Positions 21,190 through 30,445 of a DNA stretch of 64,000 nt are shown here, piece after piece; position 1 is the first letter of the stretch, and every line of letters begins with the position of its first letter. A program made the position numbers and the translations under genes. The notes under the pieces are model-generated. The model saw nothing but the letters and a program-made list of their open reading frames with translations, was not told the origin of the DNA and made no database searches. This DNA is from Eutreptiella sp. 'Long Island Sound 2002' (Eukaryota; Euglenozoa; Euglenophyceae; Eutreptiales; Eutreptiaceae): contig OZ038392.1 in the NCBI GenBank assembly GCA_964036045.1, positions 40,896,806-40,960,805 on the forward strand. The letters run 5' to 3'.

Positions 21190-22536
21190 TCAGGCACCCC
21201 TGGCTGCAATCGCCCGGGTGAGTGCTGCCAAGTCCGAAACATGGATCTTGGTCTTGTGCTTGCGGATGTACTCCATGAAGGGAGTATTGACCCGCGGCAC
21301 GAACGAGGAGACGGGTTCCCAGGTGTCGTGGGACGGCCCATAGCCTCGCCAACGAACCTTGAACTCCAGACCTCCAGGTGCCGAGGCCTTCGGACGCTGA
21401 GCAAGGATCTTCTCGACTGTATAGTCGTCCTGCTCAGCGTAGTCGTCGTCCGAATCGGCCTCATGTGCGGCATAGCTCAGGGACACATGTTGGCCACGGA
21501 GGTCGGGTTCCCGCACACGGAGTTGACTTTCGTGGCGCTCCCGGAACTGTCCGTGACCCACCTTGATGCGGTAGGTGTCCTCACCAATCCTGCGGACCAC
21601 CTCGCCGGGTGTGAACCAGGTCTTGGTGCGGTGGGTGCCCATAGGGCGGGGTCTGATCACCCACACCGGGTCTCCCACCCTGAACTTCTGCGCTGTCGAG
21701 CTCGGGGCGGACTTCCGACGCTCAGCATGCTCCTTCTCAAGCTGCCAGCGGATGTCCCGCGCCGTTTGCTCTTGCCGCGCAAAGAACTCCTTGGCATCCA
21801 TAGCCATGCCATCACCAGACAAGGGAAGTCCCCTACCCAGGGGGTCCCTGCCGAAGAGAATCTGGTGAGGGGACAAACCGCCCGGAGTGGGGGTGTCATG
21901 ATGGGCCTTCAGAGCAGGCCACATCTCCTCAAACCAGTTCCGACGTGGATTGGTGATGTGGATCTTGCGCAGCTTCTCGAACAGCTGCCGTCCAGCCACT
22001 TCAGCACGGCCGTTAGACCGGCTGAGATAGGCGACGCTCTTGGCGTGACGTATTCCCATGAGGGAACACATAGCCTTGAACCAGCCACCAGTAAACTGGG
22101 GACCTCGGTCACTGCAAATGGTGCGGGGGATGTCAAAGACGGTCAGCCAACGACGAATCATCATGACTGCCACTTCCTTGGCAAGCAACCCCTTTTTGCG
22201 TGCCGGAACGGCTACAACGTAGCCGCTGTGGCGGTCCACACAGAGAACCACACAGTCAAAGGTCTCCTTGCCAATGTGCACTTCGGGCATGGAGAGGACG
22301 TCCATGGCCACGCTCTCCATGGGCTGGTCAGGAACCGGGGTCCATTGGGGTTCCCCCTTGACGTTCCGGTTGTCGGGATTGCAGGCCTGACAGACCGAGC
22401 AACCCTTCCTGACCTTCTTGATGGCGGTGTAGAGAACGATATGGTCGATCTCGAACCGACGCTGCATGTCAAGAGCTTGCTTCTTGACCCCTGGGTGCAG
22501 CATGTGGTGGTGCCAAGCTTCACACAGCTCGAGCAC
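21190..22536 (-). CDS. Element A integrase with chromodomain
   Basis: Integrase inserts the cDNA; a chromodomain can direct it to modified histones. Visible in order: the zinc-binding HHCC module (the two His in 'HHHMLHPG', the two Cys in 'CSVCQAC', residues 9-53); the catalytic core with Asp79 ('AMDVLSMPE'), Asp143 ('CSDRGPQF') and Glu179 ('SNGRAEV'), the last two separated by exactly 35 residues; a C-terminal basic/SH3-like part ('VGDPVWVIRPRP', 'TWFTPGEVVRRIGEDTYRIKVG'); and a chromodomain near the end ('YTVEKILAQRP', 'FKVRWRGYGPSHDTWEP'). The core looks intact. In the same frame as RT, separated by one TAG near 22606. Confidence 0.9.
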   Translation of the reverse strand: MLELCEAWHHHMLHPGVKKQALDMQRRFEIDHIVLYTAIKKVRKGCSVCQACNPDNRNVKGEPQWTPVPDQPMESVAMDVLSMPEVHIGKETFDCVVLCVDRHSGYVVAVPARKKGLLAKEVAVMMIRRWLTVFDIPRTICSDRGPQFTGGWFKAMCSLMGIRHAKSVAYLSRSNGRAEVAGRQLFEKLRKIHITNPRRNWFEEMWPALKAHHDTPTPGGLSPHQILFGRDPLGRGLPLSGDGMAMDAKEFFARQEQTARDIRWQLEKEHAERRKSAPSSTAQKFRVGDPVWVIRPRPMGTHRTKTWFTPGEVVRRIGEDTYRIKVGHGQFRERHESQLRVREPDLRGQHVSLSYAAHEADSDDDYAEQDDYTVEKILAQRPKASAPGGLEFKVRWRGYGPSHDTWEPVSSFVPRVNTPFMEYIRKHKTKIHVSDLAALTRAIAARGA

Positions 22537-22605
22537 CCGGGACTCTGGTACTAGCAGCTTACCATTCCGGTAGAGCTTGCCATCTTCCTCAGTCAGCCCC
22601 TTCGG

Positions 22606-24249
22606 CTACTTCTGCCCGTCATCAGGGTCGGTCACAGCCCTATACTCGGCCGCAAAGGCCTCAGACTTGGCGTAGTCGTCGGTCCAGTCGTCCTGGAGGC
22701 AAGACTCCGGGAAGAGGTGCTTGTCGGACTCAGCTCCATCAGGGGCGAGTACTCTGACCGCTCTGCTCACCCTCGTTGCGAGGGGGGCATCCGCGGCCAT
22801 GACGACGAAGCATTTGGCACCCTCCTCCTCCATCAGGCGCTCCATTTCGATGATCCTCTTGGCTTCAGCGGTCTCAGCCTCATCGCCATGGGCAGAGATA
22901 TCCTGCATGCCCTTGCTGGCGGGATAGGCCCACCTACTGAGACAGTCCGCCACGGTGTTATCCTTTCCAGGAATGTAAACAACCGTAAGGTCGAACTTGG
23001 CTAAGGTCTCATGCCATCTTGCCCGTCGGGAGGCGGGACCTGAGGGGGTGTCCACGTGCTCCTTGTGCCACGACTGCAGACTCTGATGGTCGGTGCAGAC
23101 GGTGACGGGATGGAGGGCTATGTACCCAGCCCATTTCCTGAGAGCCATGACGATGGCATACGCCTCCTTTTCACGGGGCATCCACGTCCGTCTCTGGCCT
23201 TCCGCCAGGACTCGGCTCCAGAAGGCCACGGGCACGTGCCTCCCGTCGTCAAGCACTTGCTCCAACACAGCGCCAATGGCATAGTCGGAAGCGTCGGTGC
23301 GCAGGACGAACCCTCGGTCGGGATCCACGAGGTGCAGACCCACTGCGGATAGCAGCGCCTGCTTCATCCCCTCAAAGGCACGGTCGGACTCAGCTGTCCA
23401 GACCAGAGCCTTCTTGGACCCCTTCTTGGTCTCCTCTCGGTTCCCCTTGAGCATGGTCGTCATGGGGGCTGCATACTCGGCATACATTTTGATATACCCC
23501 GAGTAGTAGTTGCAGAACCCCAGATACGCCCGTAGCTCAGAGACCGTCTTGGGCTTTTCCCAGTCCTCAATCGCAGCCACCTTGCCAGGTATGGGCTTTC
23601 GCTGCCCGTTCCCGACTACGTGGCCAGCGAAGACCACCTCGCTTACCGCAATGGTGGCCTTGTCACTGCTGCCCGTGAGTTTGTGCCGAACCAGAAGGTC
23701 CAGCACTCGAGTGACGTCCCTCTCGTGTGCCTCCAGGAGCTCCTCGTAGCTCATACTGGGGTCCCCGGACGCGATGATCACGTCGTCCACGAAGGGGTCC
23801 GCACAGTCGCGCACCGGCTCAAGCAGGTTCTCCAGCATCCGCTGAAAAGCCGCATTGCCGTTGGTAACGCCCATAGGCATCACCTTCCACTGGAGAGGTC
23901 CAAGTGGGGTGCTCATGGCTGTGCAGGCACGGGACTCCTCGGCGAGAGGCATCTGATGATAACCATGTTTCAGGTCAATCACCGTGAAGATCCTCCGCCG
24001 GTGTTGCTTTTGCAGCATGTCCTCAATGAGGGGCAGCGTATAGCTGTCGTGCTGCGTTTGGGCGTTCAGGCCGCGGTAGTCGACCACGAGCCGCCACTCA
24101 CCGGCAACCTTCTTGGGGACGACGAAGCAGGGAGAGGCCCATTCGGAGTGGCACGGCTCGAGCCAGCCTCTCTGGATGAAGTCACGGAGGATCTTCTCCA
24201 TGGCCTCTTTCCTCTCGCCCCTCAGGGCAAACTCCCGGTGCCGATACAC
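22606..24249 (-). CDS. Element A reverse transcriptase and RNase H
   Basis: 547 residues. RT: 'WASPCFVVPKK', 'WRLVVDYRGLN', motif A 'FTVIDLKHGYHQ' (Asp92), 'TPLGPLQWKVMPMGVTN', and motif C 'FVDDVII' (Asp155-Asp156; Phe replaces the usual Tyr). RNase H: 'LRTDASDYAIGAVLEQ', 'MPREKEAYAIVMALRKW', 'CTDHQSLQSW', 'DNTVADCLSRW'. All catalytic residues I can check are present, so this is the best preserved polymerase in the window. It is separated from protease/Dam-like by a TGA near 24292 and from integrase by a TAG, all in one frame. Confidence 0.92.
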   Translation of the reverse strand: MYRHREFALRGERKEAMEKILRDFIQRGWLEPCHSEWASPCFVVPKKVAGEWRLVVDYRGLNAQTQHDSYTLPLIEDMLQKQHRRRIFTVIDLKHGYHQMPLAEESRACTAMSTPLGPLQWKVMPMGVTNGNAAFQRMLENLLEPVRDCADPFVDDVIIASGDPSMSYEELLEAHERDVTRVLDLLVRHKLTGSSDKATIAVSEVVFAGHVVGNGQRKPIPGKVAAIEDWEKPKTVSELRAYLGFCNYYSGYIKMYAEYAAPMTTMLKGNREETKKGSKKALVWTAESDRAFEGMKQALLSAVGLHLVDPDRGFVLRTDASDYAIGAVLEQVLDDGRHVPVAFWSRVLAEGQRRTWMPREKEAYAIVMALRKWAGYIALHPVTVCTDHQSLQSWHKEHVDTPSGPASRRARWHETLAKFDLTVVYIPGKDNTVADCLSRWAYPASKGMQDISAHGDEAETAEAKRIIEMERLMEEEGAKCFVVMAADAPLATRVSRAVRVLAPDGAESDKHLFPESCLQDDWTDDYAKSEAFAAEYRAVTDPDDGQK

Positions 24250-24291
24250 ACGGGGGTCCTGCTTCAGTCGTATCTTGGCCTCGCCATACGG

Positions 24292-25821
24292 TCAACACAC
24301 CGGTGGGGGAAACACAGGCTTACCGCTGAAGAAGGTATCACCATACTTCCGCTTCAGCCTGGCCCTCAATGCCTGGATCTTGGGACAGTCATCGTACTCC
24401 GCCTTGGCTTTTCCGGGCACTTGAACCACGGAGCTTACTTGAGGGGTAGCTACTCCGCTCGCTTTCGGCTCAGGTGGTCTTCCCAGGTGGCCCAAAGGGC
24501 CATCTCTGGTCTTGCCTCGGAATAGATCGCCGTAGGTGGGTGGGTTACCCTCGATTGGCTCGTCCTGGCTGGACAGGTGGTCCAGTACCCTCCTTACGAA
24601 GGTATCTCCATCATAGGAACCAGAGACGATCGAGTCCACTTCCCACCAGGCTCTGTCCTGGCCCTTGCCCTCACGCTGGTTTCCCCAGTCGTGAAAGGGC
24701 TGATCCATATACCCCTGAACGAGATCCCACTCCTCTTCAGTGAGGGGCTCTTCCGAATCCGATTCTTCGATGTCAACAGGGGGAACCGCAAAGCATTGCC
24801 TCCAAGGCTCCGCTATGATGCGGTTGACACACACGAAGTCCGTGGTGTCGGCCTGATCAAGGCCCCCATCCACATAGTGGAATTCCGTTGGCCATCTCTG
24901 GGGTGGCATGGGCTGTCCCTTAGCGTCCTGATAGACACTCTCTCCAGCCGGTAGGACGACCTTGTTCAAGGTCATGTTGGTCAATGAGGCTACCCAATGT
25001 CGGGTACTTTCCTCCTCGGTGCATCCCATAGGAACAACAAGAACTGCCTTGGAGCGGTCCTTGCGAATCTTCGCTATCGCTCTTGGAATGTCCCAATGGG
25101 GGCAATGGATCCACATCAATCCCTGATGCGGACCCCAGTGCTTCTTCCACGCGGAGTCCTGTGCGCTCCAGTACTTCTCACACACCCGCAGATGGGCGGA
25201 GGTTCCTGAAGAGAACGCATCCAGGGCCAGATCCGAAGCTCCCAAGTCCGCGACAACTCGGCTCGCCACTTCCGGCCTTACGCCGTACTCCTGGTTTGCG
25301 GGACCAGTTGGCTCAGTGTCCAGCGCGGCCACTTCGAGCTGATTGCGTTCGGGGTGGATCCATTGGCATTCCACATGGTGCTCAGGTGACGATAGCCACG
25401 AGAGCTGGTCGTCCTGGTACAGGGTCATGGAGGCCTGGGCCGGGAGAACGCCGGAGTCCGTCTCCATCATGAAGTCGTACCCAACGATCATGTCCCAGTC
25501 CATCTCGGCCTCGTAGAAGCGACCGTGCAGGAGGATTTCCTTGCCGAGGTCTGGGCGGCTCAGCTCACGATGGTTCACGAACTGCAGCCCAATGGCCGCT
25601 TCCTTCGTGCCTCCGACCATGTACTGGCCGTTCGCCACCTTCAGCCTGACAGGTTTCCGACTGTCGGTGAGACACTCTGGCGGAAGCAGGCCAGCCTTGA
25701 CCAAGCTGACTTGAGCTCCCGTGTCGACCAACACGTCGAAAACCTTTTCCACTTCCCCGCATAAGGCACGGACCTTAAGATGCAACTGCCGCTCGCGACC
25801 GACGCGGCGCACGGCGTTCAA
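24292..25821 (-). CDS. Element A protease and Dam-like domain
   Basis: Residues ~25-130: aspartic protease with 'VLVDTGAQVSLV' (Asp33), 'VRLKVANGQYMVGG' and 'DWDMIVGYDFM'. Residues ~165-290: a domain resembling phage N6-adenine (Dam family) methyltransferases: 'EYGVRPEVASRV', 'LALDAFSS', 'DSAWKKHWG', 'LMWIHCPHWDI' where NPPY/F is expected, 'KAVLVVPMG', ending 'FHYVDGG'. The catalytic-type motif is degenerate, so enzymatic activity is unlikely. A 100-residue acidic linker then leads to RT. The 509-residue frame is uninterrupted. The domain assignment is by pattern and needs a profile search. Confidence 0.75.
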   Translation of the reverse strand: MNAVRRVGRERQLHLKVRALCGEVEKVFDVLVDTGAQVSLVKAGLLPPECLTDSRKPVRLKVANGQYMVGGTKEAAIGLQFVNHRELSRPDLGKEILLHGRFYEAEMDWDMIVGYDFMMETDSGVLPAQASMTLYQDDQLSWLSSPEHHVECQWIHPERNQLEVAALDTEPTGPANQEYGVRPEVASRVVADLGASDLALDAFSSGTSAHLRVCEKYWSAQDSAWKKHWGPHQGLMWIHCPHWDIPRAIAKIRKDRSKAVLVVPMGCTEEESTRHWVASLTNMTLNKVVLPAGESVYQDAKGQPMPPQRWPTEFHYVDGGLDQADTTDFVCVNRIIAEPWRQCFAVPPVDIEESDSEEPLTEEEWDLVQGYMDQPFHDWGNQREGKGQDRAWWEVDSIVSGSYDGDTFVRRVLDHLSSQDEPIEGNPPTYGDLFRGKTRDGPLGHLGRPPEPKASGVATPQVSSVVQVPGKAKAEYDDCPKIQALRARLKRKYGDTFFSGKPVFPPPVC

Positions 25822-26171
25822 ACTCAGGATCTCCGGCCGTTCCAGAAGCTCAACAAGCGACTGGTGCAGGTCTAGACAATGGGCTCAGGCTGCCCATCTG
25901 CAGCATCCAGCTGCGGTCCGGGTGATCCTCCGATACTCTCGGAAAGATCCTGTAGTACATCAAACACATTCTTGGATGCGAAGGACGGACGGGTGCAAGG
26001 GTTCGTGCCTTCACCTGCCCTCACCCCGCCTCCGCGACTGGGCGCCGGACCGGGCCTTCCGCCCGCGGCAGTCCCCTTGTGCTTATCGACTCCCGACTGG
26101 GATGGTTCGGCGCTTCCCACGTCACCATCCTGCGACCGCCCTAGCTGGGGCCCTTGGCTGCAGGGGCTCCG

Positions 26172-26660
26172 CTAGGGGGCGTCGGTTGTGGAAGAGGGGG
26201 TGTCCTCCTCGGCCTCAACGTCGTTGACGCCCTTCTTCCTTGTCTCACTACGAGTAGGCTTCTTGTCCTTGTCCTTGTTCTGGTTGTTCTGGTTGTTCTC
26301 CTTGTTCTTGTTGTCCGACCTGGGGACCCAGTTCCGCTTGATCTCCTGGATCTCCTTGGCCAACTCGGTCCCCACCGACGACATCAACTTGGCCAGCTCG
26401 TCCTTGTCGACCTCCACCTTGGCTTCCCGGATACCCGCGGGCGCACGCTTCTTCGACCCGTGCGGCTTCTTGTAAGCCTCCGTGTCGGCCTTGTGGACGG
26501 GGCATGTTCGGTGGTCATGGTTGAAGCCTCGCTTCCTCCCATAACACACGAAACAGCCCTGAGGGTGAGCTCGTATGAACTCCCCAAAGGACAGCGGAGG
26601 GTCGCCAATGCGGCGAGGGTCCCTCTTCTCCTGCTTCCTCCAACCCTGCTGCAGGGGCTT
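26172..26660 (-). CDS. Element A nucleocapsid part of gag
   Basis: The frame is open from the TGA near 26661 to a TAG at 26172. It contains 'GDPPLSFGEF' and the knuckle 'CFVCYGRKRGFNHDHRTC' (CX2CX8HX4C), then a Lys/Asn/Gln-rich basic tail. Element B has the same two blocks in the same order. No ATG is needed because this continues the gag frame of the upstream pieces. Confidence 0.7.
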   Translation of the reverse strand, partial: KPLQQGWRKQEKRDPRRIGDPPLSFGEFIRAHPQGCFVCYGRKRGFNHDHRTCPVHKADTEAYKKPHGSKKRAPAGIREAKVEVDKDELAKLMSSVGTELAKEIQEIKRNWVPRSDNKNKENNQNNQNKDKDKKPTRSETRKKGVNDVEAEEDTPSSTTDAP

Positions 26661-27125
26661 TCAGTTTCCCGGTTTGCTCCCCGCGCTCAGGTTCTTGGCC
26701 ACGAAGGCACAAACGGCCACCTCGGCGGGCTCATCGTCATCGTCATCGTCGACGAGAGTCTCATCGCCGCCGGCTCCCGCTGGGTCCATGGCAGCTTCCC
26801 CGCCAGGTCCCTCGCCAACGTGGTTGACGTCGCGGTTGCCGGGCCTCAACCCGCGGGTGTGGTGGAGGTTTCGGTACTCCTTGAGTACTTCCTCGCCAAC
26901 CCACTCCAGGATCTCGTCGCAGCTCATCCGCGCCGGGATGGCCTGCAGACGGATGGTCTGGCCGCTGAACTCACACTCGTCAAGGCGCCACATCGCGGTC
27001 TTCTCGCGATCGCCCGAGACGGTGATGAGAAGAGCGTTCCGCAGGGAGTGCCGTTTGACATCCCGGGCCACGTTCTTCTTCGCCCAAGCCACCACGTTCA
27101 TATGATACTCCTTGGGGAGCATCAT
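26661..27125 (-). CDS. Element A gag, capsid C-terminal part
   Basis: 154 residues in the same frame as the pieces on either side. 'TIRLQAIPARMSCDEILEWV' matches element B's 'RMQVIFARMSLDEIV'. An acidic 'DDDDDDEP' tract precedes the terminal TGA. Separated from the upstream capsid piece by one TAA. Confidence 0.65.
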   Translation of the reverse strand: MMLPKEYHMNVVAWAKKNVARDVKRHSLRNALLITVSGDREKTAMWRLDECEFSGQTIRLQAIPARMSCDEILEWVGEEVLKEYRNLHHTRGLRPGNRDVNHVGEGPGGEAAMDPAGAGGDETLVDDDDDDEPAEVAVCAFVAKNLSAGSKPGN

Positions 27126-27158
27126 CTTGACCGTGTGGTTGGACTTGGCCCTCTTGGA

Positions 27159-28460
27159 TTACTCCTTGGTGACCCTCTTGATCCATGCTTCCGGCAGCAT
27201 GGAGAGCAGGCGAGCCTGCTCGTCACCCTCGTTCCAATCCTCCACATTGCGGCGGAAGAGGGTGTATTTCCCTTGGAAGTCACGCCAGTCCCGTAGGCGG
27301 ATCTCCCGTCCATCATGCTCAAGCTTGATGGACTTCCAGCGCTTGGCAGCCACCTGCGGAGCGTCCACCCGCTCCTGCTCGTTGAGCCACTTCTTGGCTT
27401 CCTTGAGGGTCTTGATTTTCCCCTCCTTGGTCGCCATGAAGTATAGCTCTCCGAGCACTTCCGGCAGGCGGTACCTGAACCGTTTGAAGACATATCTCTC
27501 CGCATCCGCGGGAGGCAGGTCTTCAGTGACGGTCAGCCCCCAATCGTCCAGCTTCTCCAAGAAGCGGTCGAGGTTGAGGGGGTTGCCGTCGTACATGGGG
27601 GGCTTGATGTCTTTCAAGTCTTCCCACACGGCGGCATCCGCGGCCTTAGAGACCATGAACGCCGGCCGCGAGGTCGACCGAGGTTCCCATCGGCCTCGCC
27701 CACGGACTCCGACGGCCGCCACGTCCATTTCCTCCATGGAACCCCTGTGGCTACGCCGCGGTTCCTCTATGTACGCTGAACCAAAGTGTTCACGCCGTAC
27801 TTCCTCCATGTACGCATCCTCATCACGGCGCCGGCGGCTGCGTTCAGCGGCCTCCCGTCGTACACCACGCGGCGGGCTGATGTCGAACTCCTCCAGGTCC
27901 AGATCCAGGTCCTCACCTTCACCGACATCCCATTCCACGTCTCCTCTGGGGACCTCATCCCTGAGTCCACCATAACGTCCACCAGCCATTGGGATTGGCT
28001 CCAGGGCTGGTGTGGGGCGCCGGGGGCGTACCGGTGTCCGCGGTGGAGCACGGCGGTTGCGGTACTCCGCGCTGAGCCACTCATCACGCCAATCCTCACT
28101 GACACTGCCGGGCGGCACGCGCTCGTTGCGGCGGCCCGCGCTGTGGTGAGAGGGGGCGGTGAGAGAGGGGGCACTGGCGCTGGGGCGACTCCTGGGGGCT
28201 CCGCCGGGGGCGTGGGGTCTGCCTGGACCTGGTCCGGGTCCCCAGCCGTCGTCCGACGAGCCAGACTCCAGGTGTGGGTGGTCGCTGCCGACGCTCCCAC
28301 GGGCTTCCAGCGCGTCCAGCCTCTCCTGCAGGCCGCTGACGACGTTGGTCAGCGACTTGGTCTCGGCCCTGGCGATGTCCAGCTCCTTCTGCGCGCGCGC
28401 GGCGACCCTGGAGATGCGAGCCATCTCGCCCTTGCACGTGTCTACCTCCAGCTCGAGCAA
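27159..28460 (-). CDS. Element A gag, capsid-like part
   Basis: 433 residues. The N-terminal third contains a coiled coil ('MLELEVDTCKGEMARISRV' onward) and a Pro/Arg/Ser-rich linker. From about residue 265, 'IKPPMYDGNPLNLDRF' opens the capsid domain, with 'NEQERVDAP' and 'EDWNEGDEQARLLSMLP' as in element B. Its start overlaps the end of the upstream frame by about 19 bases in a different register, suggesting a programmed or accidental frameshift there. Confidence 0.75.
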   Translation of the reverse strand: MLELEVDTCKGEMARISRVAARAQKELDIARAETKSLTNVVSGLQERLDALEARGSVGSDHPHLESGSSDDGWGPGPGPGRPHAPGGAPRSRPSASAPSLTAPSHHSAGRRNERVPPGSVSEDWRDEWLSAEYRNRRAPPRTPVRPRRPTPALEPIPMAGGRYGGLRDEVPRGDVEWDVGEGEDLDLDLEEFDISPPRGVRREAAERSRRRRDEDAYMEEVRREHFGSAYIEEPRRSHRGSMEEMDVAAVGVRGRGRWEPRSTSRPAFMVSKAADAAVWEDLKDIKPPMYDGNPLNLDRFLEKLDDWGLTVTEDLPPADAERYVFKRFRYRLPEVLGELYFMATKEGKIKTLKEAKKWLNEQERVDAPQVAAKRWKSIKLEHDGREIRLRDWRDFQGKYTLFRRNVEDWNEGDEQARLLSMLPEAWIKRVTKE

Positions 28461-30445
28461 CTGGACTCTCCTGCGGAGGTAGACAATCCACCGCCAGGTG
28501 GTATCCGGGTCGCCGTTCCCTGGTGGGTCGTCGGGGTCCCCAGGGGGTCCTCCCCCGCCCGGTGGTCCGCCTCCAGGGGGTCCACTTGGTGGGCGTCCTC
28601 CAGGGGGTCCTGATGGTCCTCCGCCAGGGGTCCCGGTGGGTCTCCGCCGGGTCGCCTCGGTGGGTCCGAGGATGGGCGCTTCCTCGTGATGCCGAAGTCC
28701 ATGTCGTCATCCTCGTCCATGTCGCCCCACCTGGGCGTCTCGGTCACGGAAGACTCCGAGCTCCGGTAGGGAGGAGGGAGATCCTCATCCTCACCTTCCG
28801 GTTCCATGGGGACGTCTCCGCCGCCTCCGCCCGTCCAAGCCACCACTTGGCGATGTCGGCGGCCTCGTTCATCCCCGTCACTGGCGGTGAAGAAGGGGTC
28901 ACTGTCGTGGGGGTGTCCACCCGCTGGCCTTCGTGGCCTCTCGGGGGTCTTCCCCTTACCCTTCCTCCGTCGATGGGCGGCGGTGGGGCCACTGCTCCCA
29001 CCGCTGCCCGTGTCCGCCTCATCCAGCGTCATCCTGGAGGAGGCGTCCCCTTCGAAAAGCTTTCGAAGGGTCTCCACTCGTGATCCTCCCGGGGGAGTCT
29101 CGTGGCGGAGTTTGGCCTCTGCCTCCTCCATTGCGGCGGCGGTGGCTGCGGCAGCTCGCGCTTCGGCTTCCTCCCGAGCACGAGCCGCCTCGGCTTCCCG
29201 GGCCTGCTGCAGCCGCGCCTTCTGCGCTTCCAACGCTGCCAGCTCCGCCTCCGTCTTGGCCTTCTCCTCAGCGACCTTCCGTCGCGCGGCCTCGATGGCT
29301 TCCTTCTTGGCGGCGTTCCCCTGGGCCTTAGCCGTTGCTTCGGCGTGGGCCCTTTCCTCCGCCTCCTTCTTTGCCCTCTCCTGGGCAAGCGCCTCTTTCA
29401 GCGCCTTCACCTCGGCCTCCTTGTAGGCAATGGCCTCCTGCGTCCGGCGGGCTTCCTCGTCGGTTGCCCTGATCCGGGAAGCCACTGCCTCATGGGCGGC
29501 CGCAGCCGTGAGACCGGCCGCGATGGCTGCCACTTTCGAGGCGTGGTAGTCCATGCCTCTGCCCCACTCGGTGGCCTCCTCATGGGCGATGCTGACGGCG
29601 CCCTCCAAGGCAGCGTTCCGCTGCGTGGCCCGTTGCCGGGCAACCTGAAGGTTGCAGGGCACCCTACAGACGCGCTCACAGGCGCGCGCCACGTCCCTTT
29701 GGGCGGGAGCGGCGCTGCTGCTGGAGCTGGCCTGGTCGGCGGGCATCCTCCCGCGGTGGGCCGACTCCACGTCGCTGCTGGGGCCTGCTGGGGCCTGCTG
29801 GGGCCTGAGGAGCAGCGGACGGGGCTTGGCCCTGGTCTGCGTGGCGACTGCCATGAAGTCACCAAGGGTGGCGTGGCCGGGGTGGTGACCACCATTGGCC
29901 CGTTGGGGACTGGGGGCTGGGGTTCCGCCCTTGGCGCCTTGGGCGGCTTCGGCGGCCAGGGACTCCTGGTACTCCCGCCACTTCCGGTCCCGCTTCTTGT
30001 CCCCGGCGGACCGCTTCTCCTTCGCCGGAGACGCGCTGCTGCTGCCCTGCAGCCTGCGCTCGCTCCCCGGCTCCGGGAACTTCCTCTCGATCATGTCCCA
30101 CAGGGAGACATTGATCGAGGCGCCCGACGGGTAGGCGTTGGGGTCCTCGTCCTCCTCAATCCCGTCGGGGCGCAGCCCTTCGCCGGGCCTGTCCGGCCGG
30201 GTCCAGGTCCTACAGCGCCTCTGCTGGTGGCGGTACTCGTACCCTTCCGCCCGCAGCCAGTCCTCCACGGCCTGCAGGCGGTCGGGGGCGATGTCCGTGC
30301 GGAGCTCGAAGCTCCTGGGCATGCCGCCTTCGCACTGGGGGTGACTGTGGCGGTAGTGCTGGTCCCAAACCAACCCACGCAGTAGTTGCGCTGCATGGGG
30401 GTGGGGCCGCGGCCACGTCCTACCCGCTTCTTGCCAGTTCACCAT
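28442..30445 (-). CDS. Element A gag, N-terminal coiled-coil part
   Basis: The frame opens at 30487; the first ATG is at 30443-30445, giving about 667 residues. The middle (about residues 300-470) is Ala/Glu/Lys/Arg-rich and strongly heptad-like, a probable long coiled coil. The C-terminal quarter is acidic and Pro-rich ('GEDEDLPPPYRSSES', 'DMDEDDDMDFG'). No enzymatic domain. By position and by comparison with the coiled-coil N-termini of B and D gag, this is an extended gag N-terminus, probably for multimerisation. Confidence 0.6.
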   Translation of the reverse strand: MVNWQEAGRTWPRPHPHAAQLLRGLVWDQHYRHSHPQCEGGMPRSFELRTDIAPDRLQAVEDWLRAEGYEYRHQQRRCRTWTRPDRPGEGLRPDGIEEDEDPNAYPSGASINVSLWDMIERKFPEPGSERRLQGSSSASPAKEKRSAGDKKRDRKWREYQESLAAEAAQGAKGGTPAPSPQRANGGHHPGHATLGDFMAVATQTRAKPRPLLLRPQQAPAGPSSDVESAHRGRMPADQASSSSSAAPAQRDVARACERVCRVPCNLQVARQRATQRNAALEGAVSIAHEEATEWGRGMDYHASKVAAIAAGLTAAAAHEAVASRIRATDEEARRTQEAIAYKEAEVKALKEALAQERAKKEAEERAHAEATAKAQGNAAKKEAIEAARRKVAEEKAKTEAELAALEAQKARLQQAREAEAARAREEAEARAAAATAAAMEEAEAKLRHETPPGGSRVETLRKLFEGDASSRMTLDEADTGSGGSSGPTAAHRRRKGKGKTPERPRRPAGGHPHDSDPFFTASDGDERGRRHRQVVAWTGGGGGDVPMEPEGEDEDLPPPYRSSESSVTETPRWGDMDEDDDMDFGITRKRPSSDPPRRPGGDPPGPLAEDHQDPLEDAHQVDPLEADHRAGEDPLGTPTTHQGTATRIPPGGGLSTSAGESSCSSWR

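Noticed and set aside
21241-22554. 437-residue + strand ORF opposite integrase
   Set aside because: Shadow frame of the clearly identified integrase on the - strand.
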